Assembly: GCA_903813345.2 (NCBI GenBank)
Contig: CAIIXF020000012.1
Span: 34,052,572-34,116,571, forward strand
Source of the DNA: Owenia fusiformis
Lineage: Eukaryota; Annelida; Polychaeta; Sabellida; Oweniidae
Direction of reading: 5' to 3'
Length of the DNA: 64,000 nt
Shown here: positions 1-11,636 of the stretch, piece by piece
How positions within the stretch are numbered: the stretch's first letter is position 1
Layout: each line of letters begins with the position of its first letter
The notes under the pieces: model-generated
What the model was told of the DNA's origin: nothing
Seen by the model: the letters and a program-made list of their open reading frames with translations, nothing else
Databases searched by the model: none
Position numbers and translations under genes: made by a program

Positions 1-1378
1 AGTAAAACTGGTGAAAGCTATGCTGTATCCATTTTGAAAAGCGCAAAATTGTTTTTGAACATTATCTGAGACATTTTGACAGTTTCATCAACAGTTCCAA
101 CTGGGAAATACCAAAATATATTGAAAAAACGTAGCAAGAAAGTGAAGCATCAACAAAGACAACAAGTCATGGGGTAAGCAAACCCCAAATAACCCAAACT
201 ATGATCTACCATTTAAAGAAACAACGTATTATACCATATGACATTGGCTTAAGCCTTTGAACTCGTGTTGTCGCATTCGAAGTCTGGAAACGAGACATTC
301 CTTAAGGTCAGGGTGCACTATGATGAATTTCATGACCATGTGCTATTTTCAGATAAACATAACTCATTCCACACACAATCTACATCTTTCATTCTTGCAC
401 AAAAGGTGTATTCGTGTACCTAGACTATTGATTGAGGGTTTATAACTCTTCAGAATGTTTGAATAACTAGAATATTCAGTGGTTTACTTTTCAAAATTGC
501 AAAAAATTCCAAAGTGAACCCTGACCTTAAAAGAATGAAACAATAAGCGGTTAATGATCTAACCCATGAACCTCATGTGACCAAAATTGTTTTAATTTTT
601 TCCACTTCAGGCACGTACACATTTTTAATGGTAAAGAAACCCTGGGCAAAATAGAGTCGTTCTTTTGACTTTTGATTGTTGTTTTGGCCAAGATGGCTAT
701 ATATAAGAGTTAGCAACTGAAATCAGGATGTTCGTCAATCCATTGTTTTATACTAGTGTCACGTGGAACTTGTGTTGATTGCGCATGCTTATATCAAATA
801 CTCCACTCTGATTGGTCCGTACCTGGATCTGAGTCTATTGTGCATCCTTTATTTCGTTTTGCTGAAAATATAAGAATGAAGACGAGTTGAGAATGTGTTT
901 AAAAATTGGCACAATTCTTAAATATTTTGCTTCACGTCGATATTTATAATGTATTCATTTCTCTATGTTGGTCAACACATTAAATTAATATTTGGGAGAA
1001 TTTAACGTTGTACTCAAACCATTTTACTCGATTCAAATATTGTAGATATTTTTGCACTTTGAATCTTCTTCACTAGCAATTGATAACATATGCGCGTATC
1101 TTGTTGGATGTATCATATTTGAGATTACATGGAATACATTGGTAGTCGATTTGACACGTTGCTTGCAATTTTGTCAAACTCTATACTGTATCTATAGATC
1201 TACTTCCTACCTCTCAGTTGTTGTTTTCGTGAATCTATTTTCAACACATTTTGCTTTTACCTTTAAACCAATTTGGCAAGTAAATACTACGAAGGGGACA
1301 ACTAATCGACAGGGTGTCATAACTTACACGCTCACGTACAAGTTATGTTAATTAAAACGTGTTACTTAATTAAACCTC
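1..1378. other. non-coding flank downstream of the dioxygenase gene
   Basis: No exon with a recognisable product was found here on either strand. The longest open stretch (1052-1351, plus) has no family resemblance and low-complexity hydrophobic composition. The interval is the 3' flank of the minus-strand dioxygenase gene that ends at 1379. Confidence 0.5.
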
Positions 1379-4300
1379 TCAGTTACCAGGACCTACCTTT
1401 TCAAGCACCTGCCATCGTATCCCCTTCTCGGGAGGGTAAAAGTCTTTTCCCTCCATATCCACATTGTTAGTGCAACTTAAGATGGCGCTGTTGTCGACTA
1501 TCTCTAATGGCGTATATTGCGGATGATGGTGAACTATAACTGGGTCGTTACTGCGTCTGTTGTAAGCACAAAGAAACGCCCAACGTCGGTTTGGGCTCAG
1601 GTTTTGGGAGCTCGTGTGGAGAAGATTGGAATGAAAGTACAGTGCATCGCCTGAATTGGAATCAAAATTATTTGTTCAACTTTGAGGGAAATACCGGGAA
1701 TTCCAAGAAAATGTACCTCAATGAATATGTTAAGTTGAAGTTTATAAACATAAGTTGAACTTTATAGAGAAAAGCTTCAAAGAGAAAAGTTGAACTTTAA
1801 CAGAGAAATGTTGAACATGATATAGATAATTCATTTTCATCCAAATTTCAAGAATATTTCTTCATCACTCACAGGGTTATTCGATTCCTTGTTTGTCTTG
1901 GTACAATTTTTGGGACACCCTGTATATTAATATAAAAACTACAAGCAATCCTGTATAGCCAAAATTCTCAATTCATAATCTTATAGTTGTAGCCTACTTG
2001 GTGAAAGTAGGTCAGCGTTCATAATGCAGAGCGTCCACATCTTTGTCGATCATCGCCAAGCTCAACGATTGTCATATACACTAATATCTATTAATCTTTT
2101 AATATTAGACAGTTATCTTTACCTGGCTGCATTTCAACCTCTGTTAATTCCATTCCTGGAAATTTCATGATTTGATTTACACGTTCAACGTCTGCACCAG
2201 TTTGACCTGCAACCTTTTTATGTTCGACCCGGCCACACTTATGAGAGCCCTTAATGACGTTTAAGCACCCGTTTGACTTTGTACTCGGATCAATGGCTAT
2301 AAAGACGGTGGCCATATCCGGAAATAAACAGCCATTTTGGTACCAGTACCTGGAGATAGAAGAAATGCACGTACAACATCACAAAATACTGAATACATCA
2401 TACACACCCACGTGTTTACTGGACAAACTAACATTAATTTTGGCTGGTATAGATTTAGGTGAATAGAGCAGGCTGATAAAATACTATTTTGATATGCGTC
2501 CAAGCCTTTAAAACATAAGTTTTGAATACAGGGTTTATCTCGAGGGTAGGGACCGAGGGAACAACACATATTTTCTGACAGTTAAACCCTCTCGAACCGG
2601 CCATGCATAGAAGATACCTACTGGGGCTCTAGAGAACATTGCCAAAAATATTTTTAAACATCAATTTTAAAACCTCTATCACCAGTGTATCGCTTAATTT
2701 GGCACGGATTTGGCAGAACCTAGAAACTAGGTGTATGAAAACAAACACTATAATACCCATAATCCTGATGCCAGTTCCATTTGCCACCTGTGTGAGGCTC
2801 TTTCATCATCAACTTTGTATGGTAGTGGTAAACCTCCCCTCCAAGAAGCTGAAAACATTAATACGATCACTAACATGAAACTTTAGAAATTTGAATAACT
2901 CTAATTCTTTCAACTTTCTTGCTCTATATCCGATCGATGGACCAACAAAGAATTGGCCCTTGACGCGATGCATTGTGGGAGATATTTATAATAATGACCA
3001 TGTTTTATTCTATCGCGAATTGCTCTTCTCATATTCTTTATGGACAGCGTGTAACAAAAACACAGCCACGGACAAACAAAATTGCTAAATATACAACATA
3101 TTGACTACTCAACAAATTAGCTTACCTCTGCCATCACACCCGCCACCTTTTGACATTTTCCAACGACACCAGTGACGTCATTTCCGGGATGATTCCAAAG
3201 TGACATTTTACTGAATTTACCATCACCATCAGAAAACTGGAAGATGTGAGCCCAATGCAAATTTCCTCAACTTTAAAAGGTACAAATTTAAGATATCAAA
3301 ATTGTTGCATCGTCGTGATGCCTTTTTATGAATGAAAAACCACTAGGGTCAGAATTAGATACGACATTTTGAATGACGTACACGACAGTCAACGGAACTG
3401 CATTGTATACTACATGTACCAGTTTGCTCTAAGCTTAATTTTTGGTGAAAGTATTATTTTTCAATGCACCAACATAATTTGTTGTTTTCCCTTTTAAAAA
3501 CTCAACCATGGTACCTCTACTGCGTATTTGGTGACTCCATCGGGATGTTCTATGGATGTGCGAACAACTTTTAACTCTTCGGGCGTAAGGACCCCACTTG
3601 TAAAAACAATAGAAAAACAAATTGCAATTTACTCTTAAGGTAGATATGCATGAGGAGGTTTTCATGAAAATTTCATGTTACAATTACAAATCATTAATGA
3701 AATGGGTAATATTTTTCAAAATTCATTTTATTGTATGTAAATATCTACACGATATGAGGAAATACATTACTCAAAAGCAAAATATTTGTTTCAAATGTAT
3801 GTTGAAATGACATTTCTTCAATTTAAAAACAACGATTTTTTGTGCGGAACTACCTTGAGAGCAAAAAATCAAAAAGTGAGGCGTGTGATAAACATTGCAT
3901 TTACCGTACGAGGATGTAGCCATTGTCGTTGAAATCTTCCTTCATCTGGAGGTTCACTCGGAGCTCCCCATCTGTGTATGAGTACTCTCCTTTAAAACAC
4001 AATGCAAAAACGACTTTAGAGCAGCCATGTGTCACATTACTTTTAGAATGCCCCTTGTATAGTATTTGTACTTTATAACATATTACACATATTGCACAAG
4101 TGAGATCTAGAACCGAAATGTGCCATCTTACTTTTAGAACGCCCCTTGTATGGTAATATATACGTGATGTGTATAAAGCAGTGCTTTACTACACAAGGGG
4201 CGCTCGTTGAACGTACTTTGTGCGTTCGATATTGTTTATATATACACGTTCCATGTTCATCATATCCCAATGTCAGGTACTGATGATACCTGTTAATCTG

Positions 4301-7300
4301 GTTCCTTCTAATAAATTCTCCCTATCTGCTCAATTCTGTAAAATCAACGGAAGATTGAAATTAGTAGTAACATTACCTAAAACATCTACATACCCATTCT
4401 AAATCTGCGTGTGTTATATTCTGCTGTGAATACATATACAATACACACTGTAGAAAGATCGGTGTGACCTTCATCTAGAGTATTGTTATTTTATCTTTAA
4501 GATGTTCATAGTCGGCAAGTGGCATGTAGAATCACACGTTGATACACCTATTAACTTTAAAGAATCATTTATTCATTCAAGGTTATGTTTGAATGGTATA
4601 CACTCCCCTCCATTAGTTTGGCAATCGATACTCCTATTTACTTTAAAGAAACATTTACACATTCAAGGTTATGTTTGAATGGCATACACTCCCCTCCAAC
4701 AGTTTGGCAATCGATACTCCTATTTACTTTAAAGAAACATTTACACATTCAAGGTTATGTTTGAATGGCATACACTCCCCTCCATTAGTTTGGCAATCGA
4801 TACTCCTATTTACTTTAAAGAAACATTTACACATTCAAGGTTATGTTTGAATGGCATACACTCCCCTCCAACAGTTTGGCAATCGATACTCCTATTTACT
4901 TTAAAGAAACATTTACACATTCAAGGTTATGTTTGAATGGCATACACTCCCGTCCATTAGTTTGGCAATCGATACTCCTATTTACTTTAAAGAATCATTT
5001 ACACATTCAAGGTTATGTTTGAATGGCATACACTCCCCTACATTAGTTTGGCAATCGATACTCCTATTTACTTTGAAGAATCATTTACACATTCAAGGTT
5101 ATGTTTGAATGGTATACACTCCCCTCCATTAGTTTGGCAATCGATACTCCTATTTACTTTGAAGAATCATTTACACATTCAAGGTTATGTTTGAATGGAT
5201 ACACTCCCCTCCATTAGTTTGGCAATCGATACTCCTATTTACTTTAAAGAATCATTTGCACATTCAAGGTTATGTTTGGATGACATACACTCCCGTCCAT
5301 TAGTTAGGCAATCGATACTCCTATTTACTTTAAAGAAACATTTACACATTCAAGGTTATGTTTGAATTGCATACACTCCCCTCCATTAGTTTGGCAATCG
5401 ATACTCCTATTTACTTTAAAGAATCATTTACACATTCAAGGTTATGTTTGAATTGCATACACTCCCCTCCATTAGTTTGGCAATCGATACTCCTATTTAC
5501 TTTAAAGAATCATTTACACATTCAAGGTTATGTTTGAATGGCATACACTCCCCTCCATTAGTTTGGCAATCGATACTCCTATTTACTTTGAAGAATCATT
5601 TACACATTCAAGGTTATGTTTGAATGGTATACACTCCCCTCCATTAGTTTGGCAATCGATACTCCTATTTACTTTGAAGAATCATTTACACATTCAAGGT
5701 TATGTTTGAATGACATACACTCCCCTCCATTAGTTTGGCAATCGATACTCCTATTTACTTTAAAGAATCATTTACACATTCAAGGTTATGTTTGAATGGC
5801 ATACACTCCCCTCCATTAGTTTGGCAATCGATACTCCTATTTACTTTAAAGAATCATTTACACATTCAAGGTTATGTTTGAATGGCATACACTCCCCTCC
5901 ATTAGTTTGGCAATCGATACTCCTATTTACTTTGAAGAATCATTTACGCATTAAAGGTTATGTTTGAATGGTATACACTCCCCTCCATTAGTTTGGCAAT
6001 CGATACTCCTATTTACTTTAAAGAATCATTTACACATTCAAGGTTATGTTTGGATGACATACACTCCCCTCCAACGGTTTGGCAATCGATACTCCTATTT
6101 ACTTTAAAGAATCATTTACACATTCAAGGTTATGTTTGAATGGTATACACTCCCCTCCATTAGTTACTGTTCAAGGTTAAGATGTTTGAATTGTATACAC
6201 TTCCCTCTAATAGTTTGGCAATGATACTCCTATTTAAAGAATCATTTACACATTCAAGGTTATGTTTGAATGGCAAACACTCCCCTCCATTAGTTACTGT
6301 TCAAGGTTAAGATGTTTGAATTGTATACACTTCCCTCTAATAGTTTGGCAATGATACTCCTATTTAAAGAATCATTTACACATTCAAGGTTATGTTTGAA
6401 TGGCAAACACTCCCCTCCATTAGTTACTGTTCAAGGTTAAGATGTTTGAATTGTATACACTTCCCTCTAATAGTTTGGCAATGATACTCCTATTTAAAGA
6501 ATCATTTACACATTCAAGGTTATGTTTGAATGGCATACACTCCCCTCCATTAGTTACTGTTCAAGGTTAAGATGTTTGAATTGTATACACTTCCCTCTAA
6601 TAGTTTGGCAATGATACTCCTATTTAAAGAATCATTTACACATTCAAGGTTATGTTTGAATGGCAAACACTCCCCTCCATTAGTTACTGTTCAAGGTTAA
6701 GATGTTTGAATTGTATACACTTCCCTCCAATAGTTTGGCAATGATACTCCTATTTAAAGAATCATTTACACATTCAAGGTTATGTTTGAATGGCATACAC
6801 CCCCTCCAATGGTTTGGCAATCGATACTCCTATTTACTTTAGAGAATCATTTACACTATCATCGTTTGAATCTTAATTTTGTTCCTTGATTGCAATAATT
6901 CGATGACAAATACAATCCGTAGGCAGACTTTGATACTTGATTCAAAAGGGAACTTCTGCTTGCTTAACTTATGAAGGGGAGTGCATGCTCATACTGCAGT
7001 ACCATATAATCTGCATCATAACAGTCTATATGCATTTCATTACGGAGACTATAACCCGAAATATTTTATCCTGCTGTACCTTCAGTCTTGCTTCAAGACC
7101 CTGTACCCCTCCCTTCCCCTTATCTACTTCAAAAACAGTTGTTGAAGATGGGGGAGGGGGTTTTGAGGCAAGACTATTGTACCTTTTTCACGCTATCTGT
7201 TAATAATTAGACCAATGTTATTACAAAGGGCCTCTGGTGGTTAAAATTATTAAAATGAAAATTGTAATATTCGACCTACTTTTAATTCAAAATATGGCTT

Positions 7301-7549
7301 TATATGATACGTTAGCATTCTTGGTATAAACGGCAGGGCCAAATACAATATACTTAGGAGAACTTGGGAGTACTTGGGAGAATTCAATTTTGTATTTAGC
7401 GGTGGAAAGAATATAGAATTCGAAGTAAATGGATATTTAACAATTTTGAACGATTGCAATGACTTCATACTCACATGACATCTATATTATAGTTTAATTT
7501 ATTTACCTTTAGAGGAGGGAAACCCAAGAGCTTTAGCGATGACAGACAT
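1379..7549 (-). CDS. phytanoyl-CoA dioxygenase (PhyH) family protein, 7 coding exons
   Basis: Fe(II)/2-oxoglutarate-dependent dioxygenase of the PhyH family; substrate unknown. Coding exons in transcript order (minus): 7507-7549, 3905-3989, 3515-3596, 3126-3236, 2757-2848, 2123-2349, 1379-1650. All junctions are AG/GT with matching phases, and the lengths sum to 912 nt, giving 303 codons plus TGA, a normal size for the family. N-terminal text [20 protein letters not shown] (across exons 2-3) is typical. The metal-binding HxD is in WHQDYGYWYQNG (about residues 133-143; His134, Asp136). The distal His is in [10 protein letters not shown] (His225), followed 11 residues later by the 2-oxoglutarate-binding Arg (Arg236) in PNRRWAF, the spacing seen in human PHYH. 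No signal peptide is seen, so a cytosolic or peroxisomal enzyme is likely. The first intron (3990-7506) holds a large satellite. An alternative first exon lies at 9016-9046. Confidence 0.9.
4137..4203. repeat. short hairpin (GCCCCTTGTA ... TACACAAGGGGC)
   Basis: Inverted repeats of about 12 bp with a 40-bp spacer. A related GCCCCTTGTATAG stretch sits at 4050, so this looks like a small dispersed foldback element inside the dioxygenase first intron. Confidence 0.4.
4545..6165. repeat. 86-bp tandem satellite
   Basis: About 19 copies of an 86-bp unit containing GGCAATCGATACTCCTATTT and CACATTCAAGGTTATGTTTG. GCAATCGATA starts at 4621, 4707 and 4793, a spacing of exactly 86. Units differ by single changes (AAACATTT/AATCATTT, TCCAACAG/TCCATTAG). 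The array lies in intron 1 of the dioxygenase gene and has no coding capacity. Confidence 0.95.
6161..6870. repeat. 130-bp composite satellite derived from the 86-bp unit
   Basis: TAGTTACTGT recurs at 6161, 6291, 6421, 6551 and 6681, an exact 130-bp step. Each unit fuses parts of two 86-bp monomers (one with GGCAATGATACT, lacking CG; one with a shortened TATTTAAAGAAT segment). The array then returns to a normal 86-bp monomer at about 6805-6870. Confidence 0.9.
7080..7175. repeat. imperfect hairpin element
   Basis: AGTCTTGCTTCAAGACCC near 7081 pairs imperfectly with GGGGTTTTGAGGCAAGACT near 7155, with C-rich and G-rich inner arms. No coding content. Confidence 0.4.
7507..7549 (-). CDS. first coding exon a of the PhyH-family gene
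   Basis: ATG at 7549-7547 codes for [14 protein letters not shown], then one G before the donor (AAAG|GTAAAT). Phase 1 joins exactly to the exon starting at 3989 (G + GA = Gly). The peptide is short and has no domain; the call rests on phase, donor and position. Confidence 0.65.
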
Positions 7550-9015
7550 ATTACGTCCCTCTTGCTTACCTTCCTTTGCGCAAATTCTCAACAGTTAGTT
7601 TTTGAAACGTCGTTGTGATGTTTTAATCGATGCTAGCATGTTTCTCACATCTTCCTTTATCTTGATGTGATTTAACAAGCTATGACATTGGCTAACACGC
7701 CAGAAAGTAACATAATATTATTCGAAGCGTTATTAGAAAATTTTTAATTCTCCATTTTTGTTTGTCCATTTAGACCAATCAGGACGGTGGGTCATCTCAA
7801 TACAGATTTACATTATTATAGACGCATGTCATCTTTGAACAATCGGGTTTCTTCCCCGCTTATTTTCCTTTTTCACTACCCTTTGCATTCGTTTAACTTC
7901 ACTTCTTAAAAGAGAGTTTCGTCTTCACTACACTCTGCACGCAGGGTACTTTTTCACATTTTTCCTAGCAATCAGCGGTCATACAGAAATTACATATCAC
8001 CCATCGATTTTATTTAAATCTTAAATTTAAAATGGTATGTTTCTGTTATGTCTTATTTCAACAAGCTGAAAACAAAAAATGAGTGAATAGATGAAGACAG
8101 TTGGATTTGGATTTTTAAGAGTCCCAATAGCTGGATGTGCTTCTACTTTAAAGTTTAAAAAACTTGCGAATGTTCATCATGATCATCATGGTTAGGTTGT
8201 TTCTTCAAAAGAGTTGAAATGGGAAAATATTGAGTAACGTTTCTTAAATGTTACAAACTTGCAATGTGGACCAAATCAGTCAACTTTGACCTTAAGTGAT
8301 TCAAACCATATTAACTCGTTTGCAGAAAGTGTGTTTGATGTCGTTCATAATTTTTTGTAACTCCTTATGACAAAATGTTATTGATGATCGAGGCAGGATG
8401 TTCATTGACATTAAGAATATTTGGGCAATAAGGACTTATTTTCCCCAAAGAGAATGTTCAGCTCTTTTTCTATTCATAAATAAAAGTTTGAGGGGAAAAA
8501 TAACAATAGACATTATACATATCACTGGTGGATCCAGGGGGCGAAAGTTTTGTAGGGCCTCAATGCCTTTCGGGCATTACTTGGCCTTTTTGGGACTTTA
8601 TAGGCTAAATTATCTAGAACTTGGGCTCAGATTTTCAAAATTGGGATTTAGAGGCCCAACTTTTTTTCGCAACAACAGTTAACAGCAACGTATTTAATTA
8701 AGCCCTGGACTAAGTGCAATGTGGACTGAAGAATTCATCAAAAAGGTGTTATTTCAAACTTTGCACGAGATGTGCAGCATTGAGTGTGAAAACGAAATCG
8801 CCTAAAAGATCAGTGTAATATTGGCAATATTAATGCCGATCGTCAGTGTAAGAAAAGCGAGGGACTAAATACGTGAATTGTGTCTTTGTTAACATATAAA
8901 ACCTTAAACCATCGACACATTCTCAAACTAGACTATCTTCCTTAACTTCGAGCCAAATTATTATCCACAACGTGACTTATAAGTAGGTGTAAATCGGGAA
9001 ATAAAAAAATCTTAC
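7550..9015. other. interval between the two alternative first exons, repeats only
   Basis: Holds one copy of the short TACCCTTTGCATTCG element (7869-7956). The open stretch at 8398-8682 shows no family resemblance. If exon b (9016-9046) is used, this interval is intronic. Confidence 0.4.
7869..7956 (+). repeat. short dispersed element (TACCCTTTGCATTCG family), copy 1
   Basis: Begins TACCCTTTGCATTCG and ends CTCTGCACGCAGGGTA; the ends form an imperfect inverted repeat (TACCCT/AGGGTA). Related copies: 11130-11212 (minus), 28510-28570 (plus, right end different) and 63026-63102 (minus). Confidence 0.65.
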
Positions 9016-9046
9016 CGAAACCTAGTCCCGGAGGAAGTTCCGCCAT
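9016..9046 (-). CDS. alternative first coding exon b of the PhyH-family gene
   Basis: ATG at 9046-9044 with a good start context (ATCATGG) codes for MAELPPGLGF plus one G, then the donor G|GTAAGATT. The phase is the same as in the exon at 7507-7549, so either could splice to the exon at 3989. Both peptides share LGF just before the junction, which suggests alternative first exons arising by duplication or from two promoters. It could instead be the start of an unseen gene. Confidence 0.5.
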
Positions 9047-9097
9047 GATACACCGACGATACGTCTGTGTAATTAGGTGGATAGCAGTGAAATTACT

Positions 9098-9205
9098 AAA
9101 AGAAAGTTTTTGCAAGGTCAAGTTTGTAAAGCATCATTTTCAATCTGTAGTTAGATGAAATACTTCGTTCGGATTGGCTGGAATCGGACACACCTTCCCA
9201 TCAAT
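9098..9205 (+). repeat. dispersed repeat, inverted copy at 13672-13835
   Basis: TTCGGATTGGCTGGAATCGG and the adjoining TTTTGCAAGG.TCAAGTT segment recur in reverse orientation at 13672-13835. Identity not recognised. Confidence 0.6.
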
Positions 9206-9682
9206 GTGTGTTGTTTTATAGTGCATGTTAAGCTGTAAGGCCAAAAATATGAGCATTGGCTTAACTTTTTTAGTTATACATGTATTTCAATCAATTTTTT
9301 GAATTTGTAATGAATAATTTTACAGTGCTCTTTCCACTGGATTTGTTGTGTAGTTCAATTGATCAAAACAAAAATTTTATATATGTATTTTTACTTTGGT
9401 CTCGCCTTCATAGTAGTTTGCGACAACAACTTTTAGATCTCGTGCCAAAATAACTTTGTACACTGTGCTTCCACTGTCATGGTCACATGACTTCAAAAAA
9501 TCCGCAAAAATAACAACATTTCAAAATCAGAAGTTGACAGTATAACTCGTGTTTTGCAGGGAACTATCACGAGCTTTTGGGTTAAAATAACAAAAGAGTT
9601 TTTTGTGCAAGCTACAAGCTAAAAAGAGATTCTGACTATTGTTTTAGTACATCTTTAGAGATCTACAATATGATTTGACGTA

Positions 9683-11014
9683 TTAATCAATAGACAAGGC
9701 CTTTAATGTTTTTTGAAATTTCAGTTTAACATATTTATAAATTGTATAGGAGTATATGAGTTCTCTTTTTACTAACTCAACGACAGATGGCCTAAGTTCG
9801 GTTCCAGTCGTAGATGCGCTAACACGAGCGTTTACGCGCACGTGGTCCATCATGGATACCCCTTCGAAGTATTCTGGGAGAATTTTCTCTAATACTTTGA
9901 GTGTATTGTTGAACTCCTCTGCTAGACCAACAAGGGCATGTTCGTTGATGTTCTTTTTGGCAATCTTGATGGCTGCTTCCATGTTATTCGAACACACATC
10001 ACTATGGCCACAGAACCAATGAACATAAAGATCATGATGTACATCGCATACACTCATGTTGTCAACATTCTCCCGTATACACTCATCAAATGATTGCGCC
10101 CTCTCTCGTTCGGTATATTTTCCTTGGCGGCCAAGTCGACCTTTTAATCGGTTAAAATAATAAAGCGAAACTGCCTGCTCGAGCGGATCTCGAATCACGT
10201 TGATATACAATGGAGGCGTCCGTCCAAATTGTTTAAAATCTACGTAATGCAAATGTCGATCATATATGCACTTTAACGGAGTAGTCCATGAGCTTGGTTG
10301 ACATACATAAATAATCTCATCGGTTTTGGTTGTTGTTATGAATATCGTTGATGCTCCGTAGTTTCTCGGGCACGTAAAAGTCACGGAGGTTAGGTTATCA
10401 AATGACTGGACGAATTCTCCTTGAGATGTAACATCCAAACTCCAATTGTGATACGTCAGTGAATGTTTATAGTTGAACATGTTCATTCTTCCAAGACGTT
10501 TCATTATAGCCATTAACGATTCTGATCCGCATTTTGGTAATCTGTTGTACATGATCAGGTTCTGGTTCATGTCTTTGGGACGTTTAAATGGTTCAACATG
10601 TTCGTCTACTGGCTTGGAATCATCCAGGTGCGATTCCTTTATGGCACCATTATGTTTAAATCGTTTGTTGTCTTCAATCTCCGGTGAATCATCCTTAAAG
10701 TAATGTTTTAAGTAATTCGCAGTTGAAATTAATGGCGTTGGAGATGTTACACTTTCTGGTATCTCTCCAATAGAGAAGGTCTTATTTCTCCAACTTTTGG
10801 AGAAATCATTTCTGGCCATTACTTCTAAGCTGTAACCTCCTTCCAGTAGGAATATAGAGCGGCATGTTAGTACAACCAAGGCAATCAACGACGTTGTTAC
10901 CAGAAATCTATTCCGCCTTCGCATTCTTAACAATCTCATGAGTCGTGTCACACCATGCACCAGCAACCTGTTTCTTAGGATTGCTCTCGGAATGTGTATC
11001 TCCGTTAATCTCAT
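9683..11014 (-). CDS. heparan sulfate / uronyl 2-O-sulfotransferase-like, intronless
   Basis: A 443-residue type II Golgi enzyme that would move sulfate from PAPS to the 2-O position of a uronic acid in a glycosaminoglycan. A basic cytosolic tail (RMRRRNR, about 31-36) precedes one membrane segment (about 37-57), then a stem to about 150. The 5'-phosphosulfate loop is YNRLPKCGSES (156-166). The histidine-bearing strand is DRHLHYVDFKQFG (252-264). The 3'-phosphate site is INVIRDPLEQAVSLYYFNRL (271-290). A FCGHSDVC motif further on matches the FCGH region of the HS2ST/UST family. The region between the phosphosulfate loop and the histidine strand is longer than usual. The whole protein is one exon, so it may be an expanded retrocopy-type subfamily. 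The start is the first ATG of the open frame, in an acceptable context. It lies about 640 bp upstream of dioxygenase exon b, same strand. Family is sure; the exact sugar acceptor is not. Confidence 0.9.
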   Translation of the reverse strand: MRLTEIHIPRAILRNRLLVHGVTRLMRLLRMRRRNRFLVTTSLIALVVLTCRSIFLLEGGYSLEVMARNDFSKSWRNKTFSIGEIPESVTSPTPLISTANYLKHYFKDDSPEIEDNKRFKHNGAIKESHLDDSKPVDEHVEPFKRPKDMNQNLIMYNRLPKCGSESLMAIMKRLGRMNMFNYKHSLTYHNWSLDVTSQGEFVQSFDNLTSVTFTCPRNYGASTIFITTTKTDEIIYVCQPSSWTTPLKCIYDRHLHYVDFKQFGRTPPLYINVIRDPLEQAVSLYYFNRLKGRLGRQGKYTERERAQSFDECIRENVDNMSVCDVHHDLYVHWFCGHSDVCSNNMEAAIKIAKKNINEHALVGLAEEFNNTLKVLEKILPEYFEGVSMMDHVRVNARVSASTTGTELRPSVVELVKRELIYSYTIYKYVKLKFQKTLKALSID

Positions 11015-11129
11015 TAGAGTCGCCTGGGCACCCGCGCATCAACATATATTGATGAATTGGAGTGTCTTGTTGCCATTGAATTCTGGTTTATCAGAGTTCC
11101 TCTTTATCTTGAGAGCTGTAGTGCTCCAA

Positions 11130-11212
11130 AGTACCAAGCGCGCAGAGTCTAGTTATAAACTACGACTGGAGATGAAGCTCTCTTTTAAGAAGTGAAGTCG
11201 AACGAATGCAAA
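11130..11212 (-). repeat. short dispersed element (TACCCTTTGCATTCG family), copy 2
   Basis: Reverse complement reads CACCCTTTGCATTCG ... CTCTGCGCGCTTGGTAC. It lies about 115 bp upstream of the start codon of the sulfotransferase gene at 9683-11014, probably in its promoter or 5' leader. Confidence 0.65.
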
Positions 11213-11636
11213 GGGTGACTCCAAATGCCTTAGGATTCCACAATGTCGTAGTCATAGTTCGGTAATTTCGGTTTCTGATTTCTTATGAAAATACCACACG
11301 TGGTTAAAAACTTTTAGCTGCATTCCATCCGATGCCGTTTTAGTGGTAGTGTATCCCGGGTAGTGTACAAAATATCCAGGGATCAATATTTGCGTACAAA
11401 ATATGAACGGTGAATATTCAATTAGGGATATACTACAGGTATATAATTATTTGACGAATACATTTAGGTCAACATTAAATGGGATAAGTGCAAACCACAT
11501 GCGACCGCAAAGTGAATAGACCAATGACTTATCATTTATGGTGTATGTTGATTTTTTGTGCCCATTTTTCTGAATATAACAACAAATGGGCCTTCTTTCT
11601 TATGAGGTGAATACAATTCAAATTTCAATGAGTTAA

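Noticed and set aside
1052-1351. 99-codon open frame on the plus strand
   Set aside because: No recognisable family and no splice or context support; likely chance.
2000-2045. Candidate exon reading DALHYER just after dioxygenase exon 2123-2349
   Set aside because: It ends in a stop at once; the exon at 1379-1650 gives the expected [12 protein letters not shown] in the right phase.
4545-6870. Regular repeats suggesting a CRISPR array
   Set aside because: Whole 86-bp units repeat without unique spacers, in eukaryotic intron DNA.
8398-8682. 94-codon open frame
   Set aside because: No motif, no splice partner; looks like repeat-derived sequence.
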